Assembly: GCA_030268105.1 (NCBI GenBank) | Contig: BSDZ01000103.1 | Coordinates: forward strand, 2,670,501-2,734,500 | Length of the DNA: 64,000 bases | Source: Volvox africanus | Lineage: Eukaryota > Chlorophyta > Chlorophyceae > Chlamydomonadales > Volvocaceae | Direction of reading: 5' to 3' | Shown: piece by piece, positions 10,385 through 19,722 of the stretch | How the letters are laid out: each line of letters opens with the position of its first letter | Position numbering within the stretch: position 1 is the first letter of the stretch | Program-made: the position numbers and the translations under genes | The notes under the pieces: generated by a model | What the model saw: only the letters and a program-made list of their open reading frames with translations | Database searches by the model: none | What the model was told of the DNA's origin: nothing

Positions 10385-13300
10385 TCAGAGAGGTCCGTCC
10401 TTAGACTGTGCCCGCAGCCTAGCTTCATCAAGCAGGGGTTTCATGTCAGGGGTGAAGTTACGTGCCGGTTCCCAGCTATTGTGCTCAGACGAATACCCAG
10501 ACCACTTAACCAGGTACTCATGTACGTTACGCTTACGCCTGCCTTTGCCAACACGTCGTGCACGGTAATCCAGGATACGTTCGACAGCATACAGGGTCTG
10601 CTTACCTGATAACCAGGTAGAGGGATTAGCTTCCGTAACAGGAGGGATGCTATCGTTAGCCTCAGGCAGAGTACCCCGATATGGACGTATGAGAGATACA
10701 TGAAATGTGGGATGAATGCGTAGGTCAGATGGGAGTTGTAACTCTACAGCCACCGACCCTACCATGCGTACGACAGGATAAGGCCCCACAAAGCGCGGTA
10801 ATAACTTGCGAGACCCATCAGCCAGGGAACGAAGGTTCTTCGTGCTCAACATAACCAGCTGGCCCTTGGTGAACGTGACGTCCTTTTTGGACTTGTTATA
10901 ATAGTCCATAGCCCGTTGCTGTGCAGCTTCCAGGCAAGCTTTAGCGTCAGTTAGACGGGACACGAAAGACTTAGCAAACGTTTTTGCAGCTGGAACATTT
11001 ACGTCCAACTCCCGCCAAACAGGCAAAGCAGGGTTAAAACCGTAATTCAGGAAAAACGGACTATTACCAACGGACCGGTTAGTAGCATTATTAATGGCAA
11101 ACTCAGCAGCGGTTAGGTAGGTATCCCATGCAGTAGGGGTGCGTCCTGCAAAGTTACGGAGCATATCACCCAGGACACGGTTAACACGCTCTGTTTGCCC
11201 ATCAGATTGGGGGTGGTAGGCGGTGGACAGGTTCACCCGCATTCCTACCAGAGTCCCCAGGGCGCCCCAAAACTTACTTGCAAATTGAGTGCCGCGGTCA
11301 GATACCACGGACTTGGGGACCCCATGCAAACGTACCACATTGTCGAAAAATAGACGGGCCGTTTGCTCAGCTGTGCAGGATGATGTCGTGGGGGCCAGGT
11401 GGACCATCTTGGTGAAACGGTCGACCAGGACCAGCACGGCATCGTATCCTCCCTCAGTTTTGGGCAGCGCAACAATAAAGTCCATAGAGACGCCTTCCCA
11501 CGGAGCGTCAGGAATAGGAAGAGGTTGGAGATGCCCATGTGCTTTACCAGACTGGGCCTTATTGCGCTGGCACAGGTCGCAACAGAGGACATAATTTTCG
11601 GTGTCCTTAGCCATGCGGGGCCACCAGAATTGACGCCGCAAAAGCTCTAGTAACCGCGTGCAGCCAGGATGCCCAGCAAGAGGGCCGTCATGAAAACGTG
11701 AGAGAAGTTCACGACGTAATGAATCGTCGTTAGGTATGACAATCTGACGGTGGGATCCTTCCGATCGGATCAATAAGCCATGCTCCTGTACCAAGTGCCC
11801 CGTGTTGTTGTGAATTGTGAACCACGGGTCGGCTGCATAAGCCTGTTTCAAGCGCTTGGTAAAATCGGAGGGCACGAAGTTAGGTTTTGCCTGAGACCTA
11901 CTACGTGTGCTTACCGCCAGAATGGCTGCATGCAGTGAGGGGTGCCTACTGAGAGCATCAGCTATGTTAAGTGAGCCGCTCAGGTACTCCCAATCAAAGT
12001 TAAACCGTGCCAGGTATTCCATCCAGCGGGCCTGGCGTCGGTTAAGGGAGGGCACACCTTGCAGAAACGTAAGGGGTTTGTGATCAGTCTTGAGGGCAAA
12101 AGGCCGGCCCTCAAGGTAACATCGCCATTCCTTCAAGGCATGTAGGACCGCCAGAAATTCCTGTTCCCCAGTGGTATAACGGGTTTCAGCCCCCGAAAAC
12201 TTCTTACTCGTGTATGCAATGGGGCGTCCCTGCTGCAACAGAACTGCCCCCGTCCCATGTATAGATGCATCAGTTATGACCTCTACACGGAACGGCAATG
12301 AGTAGTCAGGGAAGTGCAGGATAATATCATCAGAGATAGCACGCTTCAAAGCATCAAAAGCTTCTTGGCATGCGGGGGTCCAGGCCTCAGGTGAAGAGAA
12401 GGCTCCCTTACGTGTGAGGTTTGTTAGCGGTGCAGCAATGACTGAGTAGCGCTCTATGAACTTACGAAAGTAGTTGGTCAGGCCCAAAAACTTACGCAGT
12501 TCCTGAAGGTTGGAGGGCACTGGCCAATCCCGAACAACAGCAGTTTTCCGGGGGTCCATCCGTATGCCACCCTGAGACACTATATGCCCCAGATACTCCA
12601 CCTGTGGTTGTGCCCAGTGGCACTTAGAACGCTTAGCATACAGCTGCTCACACCGCAGAACCTCAAAGACCAGGCGGAGGTGTTGTATGTGCTCCTCACG
12701 GGTCTGTGAAAACACCAGGATATCGTCCAGATAACAGATGACGAATTTGTCGATGTATGGCCTGAAGATGCGGTCCATGACGGCTTGGAACGTTGCAGGG
12801 GCGTTCGTCAGTCCGAAACTAAGGAAGGTATATTCAAAATGGCCAAACGGCGTACGGAAAGCCGTTTTAGGGATGTCAGATTCTGCTATACGAATCTGAT
12901 TATACCCCTGCTGGAGGTCAATAGAGCTAAAGAATGCAGAATCTTTTAGCTTATCCAGCAGATCATCGACACGTGGGAGGGGGTAACGGTTCTTAACTGT
13001 TGCGGCATTTAACCCCCTATAGTCAATGCACATTCTCAGAGTCCCATCCTTCTTTCCCACAAACAGAATAGGGGCGGAGTATGGGGATGTGCTTGGCCGT
13101 ATCATACCTTTTTTCAGCAGCTCAGTAACCTGTCGTTTGACCTCGTCCAGCTCCAAGGGGCTTAGCCGATACATGGGGCGGGAAACGGGTACTGCACCAG
13201 GCACCAAAGGTATGGTGTGATCCACAGGCCGCATTGGAGGCTTACCAGGGACCTCCTGGAATATATCTGCATATTCCTGTAACAGGGCCTCAAGCTCAGG

Positions 13301-14455
13301 GTCAGTGGCATCAGCTGAGATAGAAGTTGCATTCAGGTGCAACTTGGGCCGTACTAGTAAAGCATGAGCCCCCTTGCGAATCATGCGAACTGCTGCTTTT
13401 CTGCCAACAACTTCAGGTTCAGTGTGCTGACAGATAGCAGTGGTTGCATAATTAAAGCAAGGCGCAGGTGTCATCTGATCTGGTGGCTGTCCGGCAGTAG
13501 TAAAGGGTACCTTGCAAACTAAAGTCCCCTTGCGCAGGCGCAAAGACTTAGACTCATAGTCAAGGACAGCCCCATACTGTGCTAGGGTGGAAGAACCCAA
13601 GATATACGTGGCAGCATCAGTTAGCTCAGGCAACACGTATGGGCGGACATTTAACCTTAAAGGACCTGCAGATAGACGAAGATTAACCTGCCCCAAGATA
13701 GCCTGCTTACCCCCATCAGCAAGGGTAACTTCTGACCAGGAGCATGGGCTAGGTTTCAGGCCAAGCTGCGTAACCACTGATGCCGAAATGAAATCATCAC
13801 TGGCTCCAGAGTCGGCTAGGGCGGTGAACGTACGACCTGCCGTACTTAAGGTGATCAGAGGTACGCCAGCACCTATCAGGGCAGCAGCTTTAGGCAAGCA
13901 GAGAACTGAAATACAGGGTTCAGTCTCAGGCAAGCCCTCCTGAACCGATTTAGGAGCAGCAAACCAGACGTCAACAGAGTATGGGCTTCCAGGGAGCTGA
14001 ACGACCTCACCTGCCATATCAAGGCTATGGAAAAGAGCCGTCCCTGGATTAAACCTTAAGACCCGTTGCATTCCCGACAGAAAAGAAGGGTTGCGTCAGG
14101 ACACATACTCAGGCAGCAAGATGCATGCTGAGGTATCAGGGTGTTGACGTTTGCATGCCCTAAAGTGAGCTAATTGCTTCTCTAGCTCGCAGAGTGAAGA
14201 GGGAGTGAACAAGATAGTATGCCCACCCAAGTTAGCGGAGGATAGGGGGCGACCTTGAGGCTCAAAAAGATTACAAAAGCCATCAAAGCCGGCACGGACA
14301 GTTCGTGCATCAAAAGAAAAACGTCTCCCTATCACCTGCTCCACTTGGTTTAAAACAGAGGGCAAAAGAGCCCGTACTGCACGGCACTTTGCTACCATCT
14401 GGCCCACAACAAAGACCCCAGGTGGTGATCCCTCTATACCAGCCTGGGCAAGTTC
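10385..14455 (-). CDS. pol: Pol polyprotein, element D (Gag readthrough product)
   Basis: It stays in the gag frame after UAG 14456-14458. A conserved N-terminal domain of unknown function comes first (about 14100-14400), with one in-frame TGA at 14096-14098. From Met 14071 there are 1228 codons. Protease DSGA is at 87-90; RT YLDD at 447-450; RNase H at D601, E638, D663 and D705. The integrase zinc finger is H794, H801, C831, C834, and the catalytic triad D864, D925, E961 (D-D-35-E). GPY/F lies near 1096-1130 and the chromodomain at about 1160-1205, with cage residues Y1161, W1190 and Y1193. Pol copies and integrates the element; the chromodomain probably guides it to methylated chromatin. 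The TGA may be a single lethal mutation or a second readthrough site. Confidence 0.93.
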
Positions 14456-14458
14456 CTA
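14417..14458 (-). promoter_or_regulatory. UAG readthrough signal between gag and pol, element D
   Basis: The gag stop is CAC-UAG-GAA. After 7 nt comes CCCAGG, pairing with CCUGGG 20 nt later (14443-14448 and 14417-14422); an inner UGGU/ACCA extends the stem with one bulged C. Gag and Pol are in the same frame with no other stop until 14098. The same layout occurs in A2, A4, B1 and B4 with CCCGGG-type arms. Confidence 0.75.
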
Positions 14459-15835
14459 GTGGTCCTTACCCTTATTTTTCTCCGCCCCCAGCATTGGGCA
14501 GGAGTCGACCCTATGTTGGTCGGAACCGCAACGGAGGCACATCCCATGTTGTTTACGAAAATGGAACTCCCGTCTAGTACATTTGAATGTGGTTAGATAC
14601 TCCGCCAGGTTCTGCTTAGGCCCCTTCTTCTGCACGTGGCCCCCTTTTGGGGCCAAGTGCCTCCCCTGCTGTCCGCCGCCCCTCTTAGACTTACCGGCGC
14701 CCTTAATCTGCCGCGGCTGATCCTCGTGCCCGGTGATGCCTGGACGAACGGATGCAGCCCGCGGTTTTTTGGTCGGGGGCGCCGGGGTCTCCTCGTCAGG
14801 GTCGTCGCAGGCCATGTCCTGTACCGACAGCATGTTCATTTTGGGACGGGCCAGTTTGTCAGATTCCCGTCGGGCCAGTAACCTAAGTTCAGCTCCCAGG
14901 GAGAACTGAACCAAGTCTGTATATGACTTAAAGGTTTTACCCGACAGGTCAGTTGCACAGTCCCCACCAAGGTCGGATGAGAGGCCCTGCTGAAACCAAA
15001 ACACACGCTCACTATCAGACAGGTCCGCAATGGGCGTGACAAGAGCCTCAAAGCGGCTCTGATAGGCAGAGACAGTTTCTCCAGGGCGCATGCGGTATTT
15101 GCCAGCATTTAATTTCAGGCGTGCCTCAGTGTCACGTGACTGGACCTGGGGTGCAAAACGGACAAGCAGTGCTTCTAGCAGTTCCTCAGATGTATAGGAA
15201 TCCCTTGCGTTAGTCCATTGATCGTGCCATAATCTTGCCGCGCCTTCAAAGGCAGTGGCCAAGAAAAGACGGCGCGTAGAGTCCTGTTGACCCCCACGGG
15301 CTGTGGCAAAGTAGTTCCTAACATTACGGACAAAGGCCCGTGTTAGAGGCGCAGCAACTCGTCCTAAATCAGAAAGCTTAACATCCATAGGGATATTCAG
15401 CTTAGGCACTGCGATCGCTATTTTTATCACCTCGTCCTCATGTCCAGTATGAGGAGGCCCAGGTGGCCTGGAAAAGGTGCCCGCAACAGCAGCACAAGTT
15501 GTTGTGGCAGCAGCGGGAGCCATCCCAGGAATATCCACGGCACCAGGTGTCAAATGGTTTGACACTACAGCAGGGCCATGAACATAAAAAGGGGATGGGG
15601 CATAAATAGGTGATGTAGGTGCCTCAGGGGATGCTGTGCCGCCTTGCCTGGGAATAGGTGAAGGCTGGTTCGGAAGGTCGATACCACCTGCCACAGCAGC
15701 ATTTGGTGGCTGTGTCAACCTAGAGAGCCATTCCCACCTATTCGCTTGGCTAGCATTAGCAGCAATCCGGCCAACAAACTGAAAGGTGTTGGCAGCAAGA
15801 GCCGAGACAGCATTCGCTAAGTTCGAGGCTTGCAA
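14456..15835 (-). CDS. gag: Gag, element D
   Basis: A 459-codon frame counted from a TTG; the frame is open further upstream without an obvious ATG, which fits a start supplied by an upstream exon. A Pro/Ala-rich N-terminal part leads to a capsid-like core (PKLNIPMDVKL, RLFLATAFEGAARLWHDQWT, YQSRFEALVTPIADLSDSE). Next comes a basic region and one canonical zinc knuckle CLRC-GSDQ-H-RVDS-C near residue 433. Gag forms the particle and binds RNA. It ends in UAG with the readthrough stem-loop. No internal stop was seen, so it is probably functional if its 5' end is made correctly. Confidence 0.88.
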   Translation of the reverse strand: MQASNLANAVSALAANTFQFVGRIAANASQANRWEWLSRLTQPPNAAVAGGIDLPNQPSPIPRQGGTASPEAPTSPIYAPSPFYVHGPAVVSNHLTPGAVDIPGMAPAAATTTCAAVAGTFSRPPGPPHTGHEDEVIKIAIAVPKLNIPMDVKLSDLGRVAAPLTRAFVRNVRNYFATARGGQQDSTRRLFLATAFEGAARLWHDQWTNARDSYTSEELLEALLVRFAPQVQSRDTEARLKLNAGKYRMRPGETVSAYQSRFEALVTPIADLSDSERVFWFQQGLSSDLGGDCATDLSGKTFKSYTDLVQFSLGAELRLLARRESDKLARPKMNMLSVQDMACDDPDEETPAPPTKKPRAASVRPGITGHEDQPRQIKGAGKSKRGGGQQGRHLAPKGGHVQKKGPKQNLAEYLTTFKCTRREFHFRKQHGMCLRCGSDQHRVDSCPMLGAEKNKGKDH

Positions 15836-16385
15836 ATTGTATGCCTGAAAGCCTAACAGATCGAACTGCGAGTGACTGTTCTGGCGAAAGGCAAAGCAAA
15901 GGCAAGGACCAGGGCCTACCCAACGCTTGGATGCCTTCGATGAACTTCAAAAATTTTGAAGTCCGCGCGTGAAGTTGATTTGCGATGGATCGGAGTGACT
16001 GGGCAGAAGTGCCGCTCCGACGGGTCTGAGGTGTTGGCACTGCAGAAGCACTCACGGCGGTTGGAACAAACACAATACCTTTCAAGTAATAGAGATATAT
16101 ATGTATTAGTGGAAGCCGAAGTGAATTCACGAAGTCGACTCCTCGTTGGATTCGATGTGAAGGTACTATCGAACCCGCAACTACAGGGATTCCTCAGCAA
16201 AACTGCAATACAAGTTCTAGATAGAAAGCAGTGTTGCAGGAAGATATTACCTAACAGAGAAGGCAGAATTGTCTAGGTCGCGAGCCACGTTGACCGCGAC
16301 TAACTTAGAGATTGACTTTAACAGAAAGCACAGCCAAACTCACAGAGAGCAGGTTTTAAGTGTCACTAGACTAATTTCGTGAATA

Positions 16386-16493
16386 TTACAGACCGGTGGT
16401 AGCCGCAGCGAAAATGGTGGCGCTCAGCTCCTCAGGCAATGTCTCCATGTCCAGAGGGATGTCGGCAGGAGGGAGATCGTGGTCGATGTCCAT
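16386..16493 (-). CDS. Leader mini-ORF of element D (35 codons)
   Basis: ATG at 16493 to TAA at 16386. It reads MDIDHDLPPADIPLDMETLP, then ends AAATTGL-stop. Families A and B have a frame in the same place with the same PLD, E-L and AA-x-x-GL-stop pattern but otherwise different sequence, which points to selection on the peptide. It may be a true short peptide, or the first exon of gag ending at the GGT codon (G|GTCTGTAA). Confidence 0.55.
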   Translation of the reverse strand: MDIDHDLPPADIPLDMETLPEELSATIFAAATTGL

Positions 16494-16623
16494 TTATAAA
16501 AGGGCAGCTTGAGTGGCTTGAGCGCGTTGCGCGGTTAGAGTGGCTTGAGCAGTTACCACAGAAAGACTTGAGAAGGCTTGAACGATTTCAGCGGAAGACT
16601 TGACGAGACGTCCCAGGGAGGAA

Positions 16624-16637
16624 CAGTCTCGATACCA
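16624..16637 (-). other. Primer binding site of element D
   Basis: On the minus strand, TGGTATCGAGACTG follows the 5' LTR after AGC. It has the same 12-nt core as the A and B elements although the LTRs are unrelated in length. Confidence 0.8.
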
Positions 16638-16640
16638 GCT

Positions 16641-17062
16641 TGTTGTATATGGTACCCACGAAGGGTGGTATCAAAAGATACCGGTTGTTGTGCCAGAGCC
16701 CGATTAAGTAGAGCCGCCGACTAGGTCGTACTTGAGAGACCATAAGGCCTCGAACCGGGCGTGACCTTCAGAAGTCACCACTACAACCGGAGATTCAGTC
16801 AACCAGGAACCAGATGTTCCACCATTTACCATTCAGGCGGTAAATGGCCCATTTCATACAGGTTATGCAGTAACCGACAGGTTCGGATGTTTCAGGAAAT
16901 CGGTTAGCATTGGTCGTCGACAGCCGAGACCAAATCCACAAATCGAATGCCAGATGGGAACATGAAACAGTTAATCTGATAATTAAATATATTATATCAT
17001 TAAATATTAAACAGATAATTATTATACTTAATGAATTACCAAAATGCATTAAGGATACAACA
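16641..17062 (-). repeat. LTR family D, right (5') LTR
   Basis: A 422-bp partner of the copy at 9894, followed by target duplication GACAG. Differences are visible near 10040/16787, 10060/16800 and 10110/16852. Confidence 0.93.
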
Positions 17063-18015
17063 GACAGGAAAGGTACCTTAGTCAATAGGTTCCCTTTGCA
17101 CAAACTAAGTGTGGTGGACTCCATATCGATGCGCGCGCGGTACTGCCGTAATGTCGCGGCACCCAAAATGTACTGTGCCGTCTCCGAGAGACCTTGTAGC
17201 ACATACGGTTGGGCCCTAACACGCAGAGGGCCTATCGATAGGCTCAGGGTGATCCTGCCCATGATGGGATGCTTACCTCCATCAGCGAGGGTAACCTGTG
17301 CACAATCAGACGACTGAGGGGTCCACCCCAATGCGTTCACCTCCTTTGCCGAGATGAAGTCGTCGCTGGCGCCGGTATCCACGAGCGCCTTCATTAATCG
17401 ACCACCGAGGCCGATCTCGATGATAGGGACACGATTCCCTGTCGGAGTCGACTCCGCAGAAAGTAGAAGTGACCCTATAGCAGGCTCGAACCTGGTAGAA
17501 TCCAAAAGAGGGGCCTCAAACCAAACTTCAGCAGCATAAGATAGTTTGGGTAAGGTCGTCGGTTTACCCGTCACATCCACACCATTGAACAAAGCAGTGT
17601 CCGACTCGACTCGGAGGACACATTGCATACCTTCCAGCAGCGACGCGGCCTTGCGTTGACTAAAAGAAGGGATTAATATGCAAGCTGCAGTGTCCGGATT
17701 CTGACGGCGGTATCTCCTATACCTGGCGAGCTGTTTGCATAGCTCGTGAAAAGATGAAGGGATAAATAAAGTAACATGACCGGATAAATCGAGGGAAGAA
17801 AGAGGACAGCGCGGTGCAAACAAGTTACACAGCGAGTCAAAATGATTTAGTCCCGTGCGACCATCAAGCGAAAAACGTCGCCTGATAGCGTGCTCTATTT
17901 GTCCAAAAATGGAAGGTAAAAGAGCCTTCACAGCCGGACGCAACAACGGCCAGCGGCCACGTACACTTTCTTCAGACCCGGGAGGAGTCCCTTCCTCCGC
18001 ATCCCGGGCAACTTC
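17063..18015 (-). pseudogene. pol: A2 Pol N-terminal domain and protease (cut by element D)
   Basis: This is in the same frame as the A2 gag, directly after UAG 18016-18018. It holds the conserved pol N-terminal domain (RRRFSLDGRTG, VTLFIPSSFHELCKQLA, NPDTAACILIPSF) and the protease, ALVDTGASDDFISAKEVNALG around 17345-17400. The frame is open across this stretch and stops only because D is inserted at GACAG. The rest of the gene is at 9194-9888 and 6140-8379. Confidence 0.88.
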
Positions 18016-18018
18016 CTA
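17977..18018 (-). promoter_or_regulatory. UAG readthrough signal, element A2
   Basis: ACU-UAG-GAA, a 7-nt spacer, then CCCGGGA pairing with UCCCGGG (18002-18008 and 17977-17983). Both arms and the spacer length match A4 (arms 41010-41016 and 40985-40991). Confidence 0.7.
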
Positions 18019-19254
18019 AGTCATCTTAGGCACAAAAGGCAGTAACAGAGGGCAATCACGAGTAGGGTGCTCTCCCGCACACCTCAGGCAAAGATTAGCG
18101 AACGTCCGATGATCAAACTCCAAATGTCGGCATTCCCACTTTTGCATATATGGATCTTCGGTCCGGGGCTTTTTAACACTAGGAGCCGTGTTCTGCATTG
18201 TCACTACAGTTGGCGTGCTCCCTCTTCGTTTCCCTTTTGCGTGGCCCGAGCTTGGCCCAGCTCCTGCGGACCCACGGTTACTTGGGTTTTGGCGTCCGCG
18301 AGCATCATACCGTCGTTCCTTCCGAGCGGTAGTCGCGGCCACCACGGGGTGTTGACGATCAGGACCCTGGTCCATCGGTGTCGACTCCGAAGGTGGTTCC
18401 TGCGCTCGCATTGCATGAATGCGAGGATTAAGCTGTTTAACGTCTTTACCAGCCAAATTCCGAACCTCCGCACCTCTAGCAAAAGTTACTAAGGCATCAT
18501 AAGACTGGAAAGGAACCCCACTAAGGTCGGTAGCGCACCATCGTGCGAGGGATTCGGTAAGACCACGATGAAACCAAAGGATGCGATCCTCCTCAGGGAA
18601 GTTAACAATAGGAGTTATCAGGGCCTCAAAACGCGACTGATAAGCAGGAACGGTTTCATGTGGACGCATATGGTATGTACCTTGCGCCAGCGTCTTACGA
18701 GCCTCATTACTACGCGAGTGAACTTCGGTAGCAAAGCGAGCGAGGAGAGCATCAATCAGATTATCGAACGTATACTTGACTCTAGCAGTTGTCCACTCGT
18801 CATACCAATCCTTCGCAGCACCCTCAAGGGTATTTCCAACGAACAGGCATTTAATGGAGTCGCATCCCCCACCGTGCACCGCTTGCAGATATTGCCTAGC
18901 GTCACGAACATAGGCCCGTGTCCTATCCGTGACACTATGTCCTGAACTCTTTGCCTTATCGTCAGTGGATATGTTAAGCTTAGGCACGGGGATGGTCAAT
19001 TTTATTACCTCCGGTATTCCGACGGGTTCTTGAACCGCGGGTGTTACCGGAGCCCGTTGCACTCCAGCTCCTTCGCTCATTGTAGCCGCTGCCGACAGTG
19101 GTACAATCAAGTGCGACGGGGACTGGAGGACAATAGGATCTGACATAAGACGAGTCCTGACAGTATCGGGATCAACGAAAGCAGTTCTAGCGGCGAGACC
19201 GCCGTCAGGCTGACTTGCGGTGCCCAGATAAGAACTATCTTCGCGTCCTGACAT
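18016..19254 (-). CDS. gag: Gag, element A2 (unspliced form)
   Basis: An open frame from MSGREDSS at 19254 to UAG at 18016, with an in-frame Met three codons further upstream at 19263. The core reads KCLFVGNTLEGAAKDWYDEW and YQSRFEALITPI. The knuckle is CLRC-AGE-H-PTRD-C, with three residues rather than the usual four between the second Cys and His. The first 55 or so codons lie inside a retained intron (19089-19345). The MSGRED start belongs to unspliced RNA; spliced RNA would join an upstream exon at codon VAATMSEG. The gene is uninterrupted and may encode intact Gag. Confidence 0.85.
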   Translation of the reverse strand: MSGREDSSYLGTASQPDGGLAARTAFVDPDTVRTRLMSDPIVLQSPSHLIVPLSAAATMSEGAGVQRAPVTPAVQEPVGIPEVIKLTIPVPKLNISTDDKAKSSGHSVTDRTRAYVRDARQYLQAVHGGGCDSIKCLFVGNTLEGAAKDWYDEWTTARVKYTFDNLIDALLARFATEVHSRSNEARKTLAQGTYHMRPHETVPAYQSRFEALITPIVNFPEEDRILWFHRGLTESLARWCATDLSGVPFQSYDALVTFARGAEVRNLAGKDVKQLNPRIHAMRAQEPPSESTPMDQGPDRQHPVVAATTARKERRYDARGRQNPSNRGSAGAGPSSGHAKGKRRGSTPTVVTMQNTAPSVKKPRTEDPYMQKWECRHLEFDHRTFANLCLRCAGEHPTRDCPLLLPFVPKMT

Positions 19255-19345
19255 GGAACACATGGAACTTATACTTATAAACAGGAATTTACTAAAAGAC
19301 CTGTAAACAAGCTATCACAAGAGGAATTTTCGATTACTCATGTAC
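19089..19345 (-). other. Gag-leader intron, present in A2
   Basis: 257 nt, donor GTCG|GTACATGAG and acceptor CGGCAG|CGGCTACA. Removing it gives GTC GCG GCT ACA, matching the intron-less A1 (GTC GCC ACT ACG). Its interior is the N-terminal coding part of the unspliced gag. Homologous introns lie at 34709-34958, 42929-43182 and 63572-63827. Confidence 0.72.
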
Positions 19346-19559
19346 CGACAGAACTCCCAAGTAATTCGAGAAGAAAGGCGATGTAATCCGTAAGGCCGTC
19401 TTTTATCTCAGTGGTTTTCTAAATCAGGGCCTTGATCTGTTCCGTGTTTAGATGTTGTCCAGCCAACACTGAGTCCAGCGATGGCGCACGTTCACCTGCA
19501 ACTCACAGTGGAACCTCACAATGAGAATGCAGCAACTAGTTATCAACAGATGTCTAGGT

Positions 19560-19655
19560 TTACAAACCAGAAGCGGCAGCGTCCAAGACGGCACGGCCGA
19601 GATCCTCAGTGAAGGTGTCTAAAGGGCTGCGGTGAGTGTCGTCGTCGCTCGCCAT
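19560..19655 (-). CDS. Leader mini-ORF of A2 (31 codons)
   Basis: MASDDDTHRSPLDTFTEDLG leads into RAVLDAAASGL-stop. The same length and stop are found in A4 (43397-43492), B2 (35175-35270) and B6 (63260-63355). An in-frame splice from its GGT codon (TCTG|GTTTGT) to TTGCAG|GTGAACG near 19465 is possible. Confidence 0.6.
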   Translation of the reverse strand: MASDDDTHRSPLDTFTEDLGRAVLDAAASGL

Positions 19656-19703
19656 CGTGAGAACCTACTTCCGATGAGGGACAATGAGACAGTCGTGAAT
19701 TTA

Positions 19704-19718
19704 CCCGTCTCGATACCG
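19704..19718 (-). other. Primer binding site of A2 (mutated)
   Basis: On the minus strand it reads CGGTATCGAGACGGG, so the first base of the usual TGG is changed. It adjoins the LTR at 19723. Confidence 0.7.
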
Positions 19719-19722
19719 AATT

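Larger units (their letters stand above)
9894..17062 (-). mobile_element. Element D: near-intact Ty3/gypsy chromovirus
   Basis: A 7.17-kb element with two 422-bp LTRs, target duplication GACAG (9889-9893 and 17063-17067), a primer binding site, a leader mini-ORF, gag, and pol in the gag frame after one UAG. The LTRs differ by at least seven bases by eye, so it is not brand new. It sits inside the A2 protease gene and is the best preserved LTR element here. Its only obvious coding defect is a TGA in the pol N-terminal domain. Confidence 0.94.

Noticed and set aside
16910..17317. + strand 135-codon frame spanning the D LTR and A2 protease
   Set aside because: It crosses an insertion boundary and is antisense to both features.
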